Origin: Superficieibacter sp. 1612_C1
GTDB lineage: Bacteria > Pseudomonadota > Gammaproteobacteria > Enterobacterales > Enterobacteriaceae
Length of the DNA stretch: 64,000 nucleotides
Assembly: GCF_015234305.1 (NCBI RefSeq)
Contig: NZ_JADGMI010000003.1
Span: forward strand, 481,884 to 545,883
Reading direction: 5' to 3'
Shown: positions 27,455 through 38,170 of the stretch, one piece after another
Numbering within the stretch: the stretch's first letter is position 1
Layout of the letters: every line of letters starts with the position of its first letter
Position numbers and translations under genes: made by a program
Notes under the pieces: model-generated
Databases searched by the model: none
What the model was told of the DNA's origin: nothing
Seen by the model: only the letters and a program-made list of their open reading frames with translations

Positions 27455-27867
27455 AAATTACATTACGCTTTTTCTTTAATTTCTGATTAAAAAGAATATG
27501 ATACTTCGCGGGTGCTTAAGGCTTTCTGTCTTAAGCATGATTGAGGGACAGAAAGCAGAAAGCCCCGGGCAATGTTTCCATTAACCCGAGGCTATCCCTC
27601 AACTCCGACAAGTTGAGATTAGCCTCTTACCCTTAGGTTTGCAAGGAGTAAAAGGCATGACGCCATTGAAATATGTGTTAGCCATTTTAGTTGTGGTTTG
27701 TCTGACCATAGTGATCTTTACCTTTATTAATCGCGGCAGGCTTTGCGAGTTAACGATAAAGAGTAAACATCAGGAGGTGGCGGCGAAGCTGGCCTGTACG
27801 GCTGGTTAAACTCAGCAGGCGGGGCAACCCGCCTGTTCTTGTCTGGAGCAGAGGTCTTAATGCACCC
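27455..27867 (+). repeat. Tandem hok-locus duplication, copy 1
   Basis: These 413 bases are repeated almost exactly 512 bases downstream. Each copy contains an upstream region, a structured leader, a 50-codon hok-type gene and a 3' hairpin. The leader has a hairpin GCTTAAG/CTTAAGC (27514-27536) and a second one GAGGCTA/TAGCCTC (27588-27626) enclosing TCAACT/AGTTGA, as in hok leader RNAs targeted by a Sok antisense. The antisense RNA itself cannot be proved from sequence. Copy 1 is one base shorter than copy 2 in the leader (ACTCCGACAAG versus ACTCCCAACAAG). Confidence 0.85.
27657..27809 (+). CDS. Hok/Gef-family membrane toxin, copy 1
   Basis: The 50-residue peptide has a hydrophobic helix (LAILVVVCLTIVIFTFI, about 8-24) then NRGRLCELTIKSKHQEVAAKLAC, which contains the Hok-family pattern L-C-E-L and a C-terminal A-C. 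Such peptides depolarise the inner membrane when their antisense RNA is lost or depleted. AAGGAG lies upstream of the ATG. The leader frame beginning at 27541 (TTG) ends in TAG before hok in this copy, because of a one-base deletion relative to copy 2. The chromosomal role is unknown. Confidence 0.85.
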   Translation: MTPLKYVLAILVVVCLTIVIFTFINRGRLCELTIKSKHQEVAAKLACTAG

Positions 27868-27966
27868 GTTCTATTTGTAATTCTATTAAGTCCCACGGAA
27901 AATATTCACCCTATATATAATATATTTGTGAACCTGATTCAGAAACTAATGTAATTTTCACCGCGT

Positions 27967-28380
27967 AAATTACATTACGCTTTTCCTTTAATTCCTGATT
28001 AAAAAGAATATCATACTTCGCGGGTGCTTAAGGCTTTCTGTCTTAAGCATGATTGAGGGACAGAAAGCAGAAAGCCCCGGGCAATGTTTCCATTAACCCG
28101 AGGCTATCCCTCAACTCCCAACAAGTTGAGATTAGCCTCTTACCCTTAGGTTTGCAAGGAGTAAAAGGCATGACGCCATTGAAATATGTGTTAGCCATGT
28201 TATTCGTGGTTTGTCTGACCATAGTGATCTTTACCTTTATTAATCGCGGAAGATTATGCGAGTTAACAATAAAGAGCGAGCATCAGGAAGTGGCGGCGAA
28301 ATTAGCCTGTAAGGCTGGTTAAACTCAACAGGCGGGGAAACCCGCCTGTTCTTGTCTGGAGCAGAGGTCTTAATGCACCC
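27967..28380 (+). repeat. Tandem hok-locus duplication, copy 2
   Basis: These 414 bases copy 27455-27867 with scattered substitutions and one extra base in the leader. The unit again contains leader hairpins, hok gene and the 3' stem CAGGCGGG/CCCGCCTG (28329-28348; in copy 1 27816-27835). About 99 unrelated AT-rich bases (27868-27966) separate the copies, so this is an old duplication or two insertions. The 3' hairpin may also terminate the convergent gltP transcript. Confidence 0.85.
28170..28322 (+). CDS. Hok/Gef-family membrane toxin, copy 2
   Basis: The 50-residue product differs from copy 1 at a few positions (AMLFVV for AILVVV, SEHQ for SKHQ, CKAG for CTAG). Because of the extra leader base, an upstream open frame from a TTG at 28053 runs in frame into hok, giving a possible 89-residue N-terminally extended product; the ATG at 28170 with AAGGAG upstream is the likely real start. 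Substitutions are mostly conservative, so both toxins seem to be maintained. Confidence 0.85.
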   Translation: MTPLKYVLAMLFVVCLTIVIFTFINRGRLCELTIKSEHQEVAAKLACKAG

Positions 28381-28385
28381 CTTAA

Positions 28386-29699
28386 TTATTGATCGGCAGT
28401 CTTGTCAAATTTGCCCAGCATGTCGCGCTCGTAGGCCAGCGCTTTTTTACGGTCAAATTGATGTTCCCACTTGGCGATAACCAGCACGGCCAGCGCGTTA
28501 CCTACCACGTTAAGCGCGGTACGCGCCATATCGAGAATACGGTCAACACCGGCAATAAAGGCCAGCCCTTCCAGCGGAATACCGACGCTGCCAAGCGTGG
28601 CTAACAGCACCACAAAAGAAACGCCCGGCACGCCAGCAATGCCCTTCGACGTGACCATCAGCGTCAGCACGAGGATAATTTCCTGGCCGAGGGAGAGATC
28701 GATACCGTAAAGCTGAGCAATAAAGATGGCCGCAATACTCTGATATAGGGTTGAACCATCGAGGTTAAAGGAGTAGCCGGTCGGCACCACGAAACTGGTA
28801 ATAGACGCTGGCGCACCGTAGGCTTCCATCTTCTCAATAATGCGCGGCAGAACGCTCTCGGAACTGGCGGTTGAATAGGCCAGAATCAGCTCGTCTTTCA
28901 GAATGCGGATCAGCGTCCAGATACTGAGCTTACACACCCGGGCGACTGCGCCGAGCACCACCAGCGCAAAAAAGATAATGGCAAAATGCACCAGGATCAC
29001 CAGCTTCGCCAGCGGCCACAGCGAGGCGAAACCAAAGTTAGCCACCGTCACCGAAATGAGCGCGAATACCCCGACTGGCGCATAACGCATCACCATATGG
29101 GTCACTTTAAACATGGTTTCTGAAATCGAGCGAAATACGGTGACCAGCGGCTCACGGTGCGTGGCGGGCAGCGAAGAAAGCCCCAGGCCAAACAGCACCG
29201 AGAAGAAGATAATCGCCAGCATATCGCCTTTTGCCATTGAGGCGATAATATTGGTTGGCACCAGCGACAGGATCGTCCCCATCAAACCATGCGCATGACT
29301 TTGTACTTCCGCCGTCGTGCTCTGGTATTTTGAAATATCCACCGTGGCCAGCTGCGCCATATCAATACCCGCGCCCGGCTGAAACACGTTCGCCAGCGTA
29401 ATACCAATAACAATGGCGATTGTGGTGATCGCTTCGAAATAGAGAATCGTCTTTGCGCCGATGCGGCCAAGCTGTTTTGCATCGCCCACGCCCGCAATTC
29501 CCACAATTAAAGTGGAAATAACAATAGGGACGACTATCATCTTGATGAGGTGAATAAAGATATCACCCGCCGGAGAAAGAAGGTTGGCGATAAGCCATTC
29601 GCGGCTATCGCTATGGTAATGCAGATAGCTTCCCAGCAGGATGCCCAGCACAAGGGCCAGCAAAATCTGCCATGCCAGGCTGAGTTTAAAAATTTTCAT
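28386..29699 (-). CDS. gltP: Glutamate/aspartate:proton symporter GltP
   Basis: The 437-residue protein is a DAACS-family carrier: IHLIKMIVVPIVISTLIVGIAG, the serine-rich re-entrant loop AYSTASSESVLPRI, the TM7 motif GYSFNLDGSTLY and TSKGIAGVPG with the final FIAGVDRILDMARTALNVVGNALAVLVI. It imports glutamate and aspartate with protons. It is convergent with hok copy 2 and divergent from acs. In E. coli nrf genes lie between gltP and acs; here they are absent. Confidence 0.96.
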   Translation of the reverse strand: MKIFKLSLAWQILLALVLGILLGSYLHYHSDSREWLIANLLSPAGDIFIHLIKMIVVPIVISTLIVGIAGVGDAKQLGRIGAKTILYFEAITTIAIVIGITLANVFQPGAGIDMAQLATVDISKYQSTTAEVQSHAHGLMGTILSLVPTNIIASMAKGDMLAIIFFSVLFGLGLSSLPATHREPLVTVFRSISETMFKVTHMVMRYAPVGVFALISVTVANFGFASLWPLAKLVILVHFAIIFFALVVLGAVARVCKLSIWTLIRILKDELILAYSTASSESVLPRIIEKMEAYGAPASITSFVVPTGYSFNLDGSTLYQSIAAIFIAQLYGIDLSLGQEIILVLTLMVTSKGIAGVPGVSFVVLLATLGSVGIPLEGLAFIAGVDRILDMARTALNVVGNALAVLVIAKWEHQFDRKKALAYERDMLGKFDKTADQ

Positions 29700-30113
29700 A
29701 ATAACGGACTTCCTTAACGAGCCGCCCCATTCAAAATGTGAATGAGACCGGGTGAACGGTATGAAATTGTGTCGCGTCCTTTTTTAGGATTTTTAGCGCG
29801 TGTCATCAGTACCACTTGCAGCCTATGCTGCGCAACCCCTTCCCGACGGCGTGGTTGGAGCAAAATGCAGATGTTAAGTCAGTTTATGGGCTGTTACGTT
29901 CTATAACCTTTTGTTATAAATAAATAATTTACTGCTGAGTTTTTAATAATTCCCTCTATAAACTATTAACCTTCAAAGATCCGTTTGCTGTTTTTTCAAA
30001 CACTACATTTAATGCGTGATCTGCCGCCCAAAAAATAAACAAAGCTCATCCTCCCTCCTGTAATTAACGTTTACGTGACATATCATTAACATCTTACAAG
30101 GAGAAAAAAAGCC
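29700..30113. promoter_or_regulatory. Divergent control region of gltP and acs
   Basis: This 414-base AT-rich region must hold the promoters of both genes. E. coli acs is driven from here by CRP, FNR and nucleoid proteins. I can see only half-matches to CRP sites (TGTGA near 29738, CGTGACATATCATTA near 30074) and no confident -10/-35 set. No small gene is evident. Confidence 0.45.
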
Positions 30114-32072
30114 ATGAGCCAAATCCATAAACACGCCATTCCCGCAAATATTGCGGAAAACTGCCTGATAAACCCGGAGCAGTACAAAGAGAAATACCAG
30201 CAATCTATCACCGATCCTGATGCTTTCTGGGGTGAGCAAGGCAAAATCCTCGACTGGATTAAGCCTTATCAAAAGGTAAAGAATACCTCGTTTGCGCCTG
30301 GCAACATCTCTATTAAATGGTACGAAGACGGCACGCTAAATCTGGCGGCCAACTGCCTCGATCGTCATTTGCAGACGCGTGGCGATCAAACCGCAATCAT
30401 CTGGGAAGGCGATGATGCCAGCCAGAGCAAGCACATTACTTATCGTGAACTGCATAAAGACGTTTGCCGCTTTGCCAATACCCTGGTCGATTTGGGAATA
30501 AAAAAAGGCGATGTTGTGGCTATCTATATGCCGATGGTGCCGGAAGCGGCTGTTGCCATGCTGGCCTGCGCCCGTATCGGCGCGGTGCACTCCGTTATTT
30601 TTGGTGGTTTCTCACCCGAAGCCGTCGCCGGGCGTATTATCGACTCCAGCTCGCGTCTGGTCATTACTGCCGATGAAGGCGTGCGCGCCGGACGCAGCAT
30701 CCCGCTGAAGAAAAATGTCGATGACGCGCTGAAAAATCCGAACGTAAAAAGCGTTGAGCACGTCATTGTGCTTAAGCGTACCGGCGGCAAAATCGACTGG
30801 CAGGAGGGGCGCGATCTGTGGTGGAGTGATGTGGTTGAAAACGCCAGCGCAGAACATCAGCCGGAAGAGATGAATGCAGAAGATCCGCTATTCATTCTGT
30901 ATACCTCTGGTTCCACCGGTAAGCCGAAAGGGGTGCTGCACACTACCGGGGGCTATCTGGTTTATGCCGCGACCACCTTTAAATACGTTTTTGACTACCA
31001 TCCTGGTGAAGTTTACTGGTGCACCGCCGATGTTGGCTGGGTCACCGGCCACAGCTATTTGCTCTACGGCCCGCTGGCCTGCGGTGCCACTACGCTGATG
31101 TTTGAAGGTGTGCCAAACTGGCCGACCCCAGCGCGCATGTCTCAGGTCGTTGACAAGCATCAGGTTAATATCCTTTATACCGCGCCCACCGCCATCCGCG
31201 CATTAATGGCTGAAGGGGATAAAGCGACCGAAGGCACCGATCGCGCTTCGCTGCGTATTCTGGGGTCCGTCGGCGAGCCGATTAACCCGGAAGCCTGGGA
31301 GTGGTACTGGAAAAAGATCGGCAATGAAAAATGCCCGGTAATGGATACCTGGTGGCAGACTGAAACGGGTGGTTTCATGATCACGCCGCTGCCGGGTGCG
31401 ATTGAACTGAAAGCTGGTTCCGCCACCCGACCGTTCTTTGGCGTCCAGCCTGCGCTGGTCGACAACGAAGGCAATCCGCAGGAAGGGGCAACCGAAGGCA
31501 ACCTGGTGATCACAGACTCCTGGCCTGGTCAGGCACGCACGCTGTTTGGCGATCACGAACGTTTCGAACAAACCTACTTCTCGACCTTTAAAAATTGTTA
31601 TTTCAGCGGTGACGGTGCGCGTCGCGATGAAGACGGTTACTTCTGGATCACCGGACGCGTGGATGATGTGCTGAATGTCTCAGGACACCGCCTGGGCACG
31701 GCAGAGATCGAATCCGCGCTGGTCTCGCATCCGAAAATCGCCGAAGCGGCGGTGGTCGGCATTCCCCACAATATCAAAGGCCAGGCGATCTACGCCTACG
31801 TCACCCTCAATCATGGCGAGGAACCCTCGGCGGCGTTGTACACCGAGGTGCGCAACTGGGTGCGTAAGGAGATCGGCCCGTTGGCGACGCCGGATGTACT
31901 GCACTGGACCGACTCGCTGCCGAAAACACGCTCCGGCAAAATCATGCGTCGTATTCTGCGCAAAATCGCCGCCGGTGATACCAGCAACCTGGGTGATACC
32001 TCGACGCTGGCCGATCCTGGCGTAGTGGAAAAACTGCTCGAAGAGAAGCAGAACCTGGCGATGCCATCTTAA
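30114..32072 (+). CDS. acs: Acetyl-CoA synthetase
   Basis: The 652-residue AMP-forming enzyme converts acetate, ATP and CoA to acetyl-CoA. It has the phosphate loop [18 protein letters not shown] near residue 263, [10 protein letters not shown] near 413, [20 protein letters not shown] near 515 and the acetylation lysine in [15 protein letters not shown] near 609. AAGGAG precedes the ATG. It begins the acs-yjcH-actP unit for scavenging low acetate; a stable hairpin follows before yjcH. Confidence 0.98.
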   Translation: MSQIHKHAIPANIAENCLINPEQYKEKYQQSITDPDAFWGEQGKILDWIKPYQKVKNTSFAPGNISIKWYEDGTLNLAANCLDRHLQTRGDQTAIIWEGDDASQSKHITYRELHKDVCRFANTLVDLGIKKGDVVAIYMPMVPEAAVAMLACARIGAVHSVIFGGFSPEAVAGRIIDSSSRLVITADEGVRAGRSIPLKKNVDDALKNPNVKSVEHVIVLKRTGGKIDWQEGRDLWWSDVVENASAEHQPEEMNAEDPLFILYTSGSTGKPKGVLHTTGGYLVYAATTFKYVFDYHPGEVYWCTADVGWVTGHSYLLYGPLACGATTLMFEGVPNWPTPARMSQVVDKHQVNILYTAPTAIRALMAEGDKATEGTDRASLRILGSVGEPINPEAWEWYWKKIGNEKCPVMDTWWQTETGGFMITPLPGAIELKAGSATRPFFGVQPALVDNEGNPQEGATEGNLVITDSWPGQARTLFGDHERFEQTYFSTFKNCYFSGDGARRDEDGYFWITGRVDDVLNVSGHRLGTAEIESALVSHPKIAEAAVVGIPHNIKGQAIYAYVTLNHGEEPSAALYTEVRNWVRKEIGPLATPDVLHWTDSLPKTRSGKIMRRILRKIAAGDTSNLGDTSTLADPGVVEKLLEEKQNLAMPS

Positions 32073-32083
32073 TCAGGCCTCTC

Positions 32084-32106
32084 CCCTCTCCCGATAAGGG
32101 AGAGGG
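32084..32106 (+). terminator. Intercistronic hairpin between acs and yjcH
   Basis: CCCTCTCCC (32084-32092) pairs with GGGAGAGGG (32098-32106) around a GATAA loop. There is no T-run, so it is likely an mRNA-stabilising or attenuating hairpin within the operon. Confidence 0.6.
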
Positions 32107-32146
32107 TTATTAAAACAAAACCTACCCTACCTCTGGAGACTCTGTG

Positions 32147-34107
<1,961 letters not shown>

Positions 34108-34233
34108 TGAGATTGATGACAAACCGTCCGTGGAACACGGGGCGACCACCGGGTTGGGCCTCCCGCCGGGAACCCAATCCCGGTGTTTCCCCTGACAATC
34201 CACTTTGTCAGCGGTTTGATTAATTACGCCCAT

Positions 34234-34260
34234 CGCCCCGGCTATCTGGCCGGGGCGTTT
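34234..34260 (+). terminator. Terminator of the acs-yjcH-actP operon
   Basis: CGCCCCGGC (34234-34242) pairs with GCCGGGGCG (34249-34257), then TTT. It directly abuts the convergent cidB-like stop. A second imperfect structure (CCGGGTTGGG / CCCAATCCCGG, about 34153-34188) lies just upstream. Confidence 0.7.
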
Positions 34261-34952
34261 CAGAACATCATCCAGGCGACCAGCGGCGCAATCAGCACCA
34301 TCAGTATCCCTGAAAGCATCATCACCAGGCTGGCGATAACCCCTTCCTGCGGACCTAACTCCCACGACCGCGCGGTCCCCGCTCCGTGCGAAGCAGCCCC
34401 AAACCCCGCGCCTTTTGCCATCCCGGCCTGAATAGAGAGACGCAGAAAAAGCATGTCTCCAACCGCCATGCCAAACACGCCTGTTACCACCACAAAGAGC
34501 GCCACCAGATCCGGCTGCCCGCCCAGCGGTCTTGCCGCTGCCAGCGCAAACGGCGTAGTGACGGAACGTACCGCCAGGCTGCGCTGGATCTCATCGGGAA
34601 GCATAAACAGTCGCGCCAGCCAGACTGAGCTGGTTACCGCGACGACCGTTGCGGTGATCACCCCCGCCGACAGCGACATCCAGTGGCGACGAATAATCGA
34701 CAGGTTATCGTAAACCGGTACGGCGAAGGCGACGGTTGCCGGTCCCAGCAGCCACAGTAGCCAGTGGGACTCGCCCATGTAGTTTTGATACGAAATATGG
34801 CCGACCACCAGCATCAACACCAGCAGAACGGGGGTTAATACCAGCGGCATCAGCGGTAGCTTATGAAAACGGCGATACAGCCGTTTGTTGGCGTAATACA
34901 GTCCCAGCGTCATCGCCAGGCAAATCAGGCTCAGCAGAAGATTATTCATCAT
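34260..34952 (-). CDS. CidB/LrgB-family membrane protein
   Basis: The 230-residue protein has 6-7 helices and the LrgB-type segments LPLMPLVLTPVLLVLMLVVGHISYQNYM, LLGPATVAFAVPVYDN and RSVTTPFALAAARPLGGQPDL. Family members (LrgB, CidB, E. coli YohK, plant PLGG1) act in pyruvate/glycolate transport or holin-like control. It pairs with the CidA/LrgA-type gene by an 11-base overlap. This pair is not at this site in E. coli K-12. Confidence 0.9.
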   Translation of the reverse strand: MMNNLLLSLICLAMTLGLYYANKRLYRRFHKLPLMPLVLTPVLLVLMLVVGHISYQNYMGESHWLLWLLGPATVAFAVPVYDNLSIIRRHWMSLSAGVITATVVAVTSSVWLARLFMLPDEIQRSLAVRSVTTPFALAAARPLGGQPDLVALFVVVTGVFGMAVGDMLFLRLSIQAGMAKGAGFGAASHGAGTARSWELGPQEGVIASLVMMLSGILMVLIAPLVAWMMF

Positions 34953-35352
34953 TCAGCCTGCGCATTTCGTAGTGATACACCCGATCCACCACCCAGGCCG
35001 TCGCCCCGAGGACCATTAGCGTGCTCAGGGCTATCACCGCAAAAATACGCCAGCCGTCGACCATCAGAAGCTGAACGTAATTCACCACTGCCACTACTGC
35101 CGGAACGAAAAAGAGCAGCATTTCCGCCAGCAACCAGCGTGAGCCTGCGCGGATCCACGCCAGCGGGATCACCCGGCAGGCAATCAGCACGAGTAGCATC
35201 AGCATGCCCACCAGATTGGCGGGCAAAGGTAAATGCAGCCATGCGACGAGATACTCAGCAATCACGAAAAATCCGGCGTACAGTAGAACCTGCACCGGAG
35301 TTTGCAGGTGTTGAAAGACAGCAGGCACAACGCGCCCGGAGGCCACAGCCAT
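34942..35352 (-). CDS. CidA/LrgA-family membrane protein
   Basis: With the ATG at 35352 the product is 136 residues with four helices and fits the CidA/LrgA length; similarity to this family starts at LQTPVQVLLYAGFFVIAEYLV and includes PANLVGMLMLLVLI and LFFVPAVVAVVNYVQLL. The frame is open further upstream to an ATG at 35439, but that would add 29 hydrophobic residues and leave only 17 bases to the divergent LysR gene. CAGGAATTC upstream of 35352 gives a ribosome site and a TATAAT on the minus strand (35392-35387) a -10. The longer start remains possible. Confidence 0.8.
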   Translation of the reverse strand: MAVASGRVVPAVFQHLQTPVQVLLYAGFFVIAEYLVAWLHLPLPANLVGMLMLLVLIACRVIPLAWIRAGSRWLLAEMLLFFVPAVVAVVNYVQLLMVDGWRIFAVIALSTLMVLGATAWVVDRVYHYEMRRLNDE

Positions 35353-35456
35353 GAAGAGAATTCCTGGGAATATAATCAGAGCCAGCATTATAGTGAGCGG
35401 CTGGCGATGAAAAAAATGAATTAAAATCATCGCGCCCATAGTTTTAAGGAATAACC

Positions 35457-36344
35457 ATGGATCTGAGAACGCTACGCTATTTTGTCGAAGTGGTACGCCA
35501 GCAGAGCTTCACCCGCGCGGCGGAGCGGCTTTTTGTCACCCAGCCCACCATCAGTAAAATGCTGAAGAATCTGGAAGATGAGCTTAACTGCACGCTGCTG
35601 ATCCGCGACGGACGCAGGCTGCTGCTGACCGACACCGGACGCGTGGTGTTTGAGAGAGGGCTGGCGATCCTTGATGAGTTTAACCAGTTAGAGGCGGAAC
35701 TCAGCGACATCAATCATCTCAATAAAGGCTTATTGAGGCTTGGCATTCCGCCGATGGTGGGCGTGCTGATGGCTGGCCCCATCAGTCTGTTTCGCCAGCG
35801 CTATCCCGGCGTTGAGTTAAAAATTTCTGAATTTGGCGGACTGACGGTGCAGCAGGCGGTTATAAACGGCGAGCTTGACGTCGCCATGACCGCGCTGCCG
35901 GTAGAGGAAGAGAGCGGGCTGACGACGTTGCCGCTTTTTAGCCATCCGCTCTGCGTACTGGTTCCCCGCTCGGGCGAGTGGCTGAACTGTCAGTCGATTT
36001 CCCCCCACCAGCTCGCTGCGCACCCCCTGCTGATTTACAACGAGGATTTTGCCCTCAGCCGCCAGCTTATGCACCTTTTCGACCAGCATGATGCAAAACC
36101 CAAAATTGCCGTCCGTAGCGGGCAGTGGGATTTTCTGGCCGCCATGGTGCAGGCAGGCGTGGGACTGGCAATTTTACCCGAGCCGATTTGTGAGCGGCTA
36201 AATAAAGATACGCTGCGCTGGATCCCGCTGCAAAGCGAGCTGAGCTGGCAACTGGGCATGATCTGGCGTGAAGGGGTCTATTTGTCGCACAGTGCCAGAG
36301 CGTGGCTGACCTGCTGTGAAGGATTCTGGCTGGCGGAAAAATAA
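35457..36344 (+). CDS. LysR-family regulator (CidR-like), divergent from cidAB-like genes
   Basis: The 295 residues have an N-terminal winged helix (MDLRTLRYFVEVVRQQSFTRAAERLFVTQPTISKMLKNLEDEL) and a periplasmic-binding-like effector domain from about 90 on. AAGGA precedes the ATG. Divergence from cidA-cidB genes is the classic LysR layout; CidR of Gram-positive bacteria controls cidABC in response to acetate or pyruvate. The gene converges on yjcE with a hairpin between them. Confidence 0.9.
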   Translation: MDLRTLRYFVEVVRQQSFTRAAERLFVTQPTISKMLKNLEDELNCTLLIRDGRRLLLTDTGRVVFERGLAILDEFNQLEAELSDINHLNKGLLRLGIPPMVGVLMAGPISLFRQRYPGVELKISEFGGLTVQQAVINGELDVAMTALPVEEESGLTTLPLFSHPLCVLVPRSGEWLNCQSISPHQLAAHPLLIYNEDFALSRQLMHLFDQHDAKPKIAVRSGQWDFLAAMVQAGVGLAILPEPICERLNKDTLRWIPLQSELSWQLGMIWREGVYLSHSARAWLTCCEGFWLAEK

Positions 36345-36365
36345 TCGCCGGGGGCTGCCCGGCGA
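36345..36365. terminator. Bidirectional hairpin between lysR and yjcE
   Basis: TCGCCGGG (36345-36352) pairs with CCCGGCGA (36358-36365) around a five-base loop. It separates two convergent genes; T-runs are short on either strand. Confidence 0.6.
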
Positions 36366-36373
36366 GAAAGCGG

Positions 36374-38020
36374 TTATTTATTTTCCACCAGCAGTGCTTC
36401 CAGCAGATCCAAATCGTGCAATAACTTTTGCAGCGTCTCATTGCTGATTTGCCGAGTTGCGCGCAGATGGTAAAGCTCGGCCCGCTCAGAGCGCAGTGCG
36501 GCCAGGCGGAAACGACGCTCCAGGTTCTCCTCCTGGAATGAGTGCTCCACATCATTACGCCCGTCGGCGCGGCGACGCAGATTACCAATCACCCGCGAAC
36601 TCACCTCGCGCAGAAGCTGATCGTCAATATTCTCTTCCATATTGGCCGCCAGGCGCTCTTCCATTTTCTCAATGGCGACAATCGCCACATCCGCTGTGGC
36701 GGCACGGGCCAGCCGTTCTTCTTTCTGCTGCTGAGCATGGTCGCGAACTTCAATTCGCTGGAGTAGCATCGGCAGAACAATCACGCCGACAAACAGCGAA
36801 AAGAGGATCACGCCTGCCGCGAGGAACACCAGTTCATAACGCGCCGGGAAACCGCTGCCGTCCGGCAGCAATAGCGGAATGGAGAGCACACCCGCCAGGG
36901 TAATGGCCCCGCGCACGCCAGCAACCGAAGCAATCAGCAGCTCGCGGGTACTCCACGATCCAAACTCCATCGGCTTGTTCTTCAGGAAACGGCGGCTGAA
37001 TTTTTTCATCGTCCACAGCCAGCCAAAACGCACGAACATCAGTGCGGCGTAAATCAGCACAATATCGGTGAACAGCATCCAGGTTTCGACGTTCGGGTCA
37101 CTCTCAGCAGCGGCCAGCGAGGATTCCAGAATACCCGGCAATTGCAGGCCCAATAGCAGGAATACCATGCCGTTAAACACAAACTCGAGCATCGCCCAGG
37201 TGCTGTTGGCGCGCAGGCGCATGGCCAGTGGCGCAGAGCGCATCACACCGGAACGCGTAATGGTCATCCCTGCCGCCACCGCCGCCAGGATGCCCGATAC
37301 GCCCACGTGTTCAGCAATGAGATAGGATGCAAACGGCAGCAGGAACAGCAATACGATTTGGGTAGCCGGTTCATCACCGCCCCAGCGGCTGAGAAAGCGT
37401 AACGAACGCCCGTACAGCCAGCTGACAACAAAACCGGCCAGCAGGCCGCCAATCGCCACCTTCAGAAATTCAACGGAAGCACCACCCACGGTAAAGACCA
37501 TGGTGCCCATCGCCACCGCGACGGCAAATTTCAGCGATACCAGGCCAGAGGCATCGTTCATCAGCGCTTCGCCCTGAAGAATGCCCATGATTTTTTTTGG
37601 AATACGCCCTTCGCCGACGATACCGGAAAGCGCCACGGCATCAGTCGGCGACAGGACGGCCGCCAGCGCGAAGGCTGGGATCAGCGGGATACCCGGCACC
37701 ATCCAGTAGATAAGAAAACCAATCCCCGCCACGGTGACCAGTACCAGCGCCAGCGCGAGGCCGAAGATCTCTCGTCCATGTTCAAGAAATTCGCGGGTCG
37801 GTGTTTTCCAGCCGTCAGCAAACAGAAGCGGCGGAATAAATAATACGAGGAAAAGCTCCGGGTCAAACTCGACGTGCAGGCCAATCGTCGGCCAGGCCAG
37901 CAGCGCCCCGATGGCGATCTGCATCAGCGGGAGCGGGATTTGAAAAGGAAGAACGCGGGTCACCACTCCGGAGAGCGAGACCACAAGCGTCATAATCAGT
38001 ATTGTGAAGAATATTTCCAT
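36374..38020 (-). CDS. yjcE: Na+/H+ antiporter family protein YjcE (CPA1)
   Basis: The 548-residue protein has about 12 helices followed by a 140-residue cytosolic tail. CPA1 marks are FDPELFLVLFIPPLLFADGWKTP, the ion-binding motif ALAAVLSPTDAVALSGI and GEALMNDASGLVSLKFAVA with the key Asp residues. The ATG at 38020 has AGGGA upstream and gives the E. coli YjcE length; an earlier start would add an unlikely charged segment. It exchanges Na+ or K+ for protons by family inference. Confidence 0.94.
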   Translation of the reverse strand: MEIFFTILIMTLVVSLSGVVTRVLPFQIPLPLMQIAIGALLAWPTIGLHVEFDPELFLVLFIPPLLFADGWKTPTREFLEHGREIFGLALALVLVTVAGIGFLIYWMVPGIPLIPAFALAAVLSPTDAVALSGIVGEGRIPKKIMGILQGEALMNDASGLVSLKFAVAVAMGTMVFTVGGASVEFLKVAIGGLLAGFVVSWLYGRSLRFLSRWGGDEPATQIVLLFLLPFASYLIAEHVGVSGILAAVAAGMTITRSGVMRSAPLAMRLRANSTWAMLEFVFNGMVFLLLGLQLPGILESSLAAAESDPNVETWMLFTDIVLIYAALMFVRFGWLWTMKKFSRRFLKNKPMEFGSWSTRELLIASVAGVRGAITLAGVLSIPLLLPDGSGFPARYELVFLAAGVILFSLFVGVIVLPMLLQRIEVRDHAQQQKEERLARAATADVAIVAIEKMEERLAANMEENIDDQLLREVSSRVIGNLRRRADGRNDVEHSFQEENLERRFRLAALRSERAELYHLRATRQISNETLQKLLHDLDLLEALLVENK

Positions 38021-38112
38021 TCTGTCCCTGTTTGCTTTGTGTGGAATCAAGCGCACTGCGCACTCTTGATAGTAAAACATTGTGGTCAACGGAAGGGAAA
38101 CAGGATGTGCCT

Positions 38113-38143
38113 TAAAAACAAAAACGGGCGGCCTGAGCCACCC
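38113..38143 (-). terminator. Rho-independent terminator of ghxP
   Basis: Read on the minus strand, GGGTGGC (38143-38137) pairs with GCCGCCC (38132-38126) around TCAG, followed by GTTTTTGTTTTT. It lies 28 bases after the ghxP stop. Confidence 0.85.
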
Positions 38144-38170
38144 ATTTTAGACATGAAAAATACGTTTAAC

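Noticed and set aside
28053-28322. 89-codon gene covering hok copy 2
   Set aside because: It starts at TTG without a ribosome site and the equivalent frame is broken in copy 1. The internal ATG at 28170 with AAGGAG is the likely start; the longer frame is only noted as a possible leader fusion.
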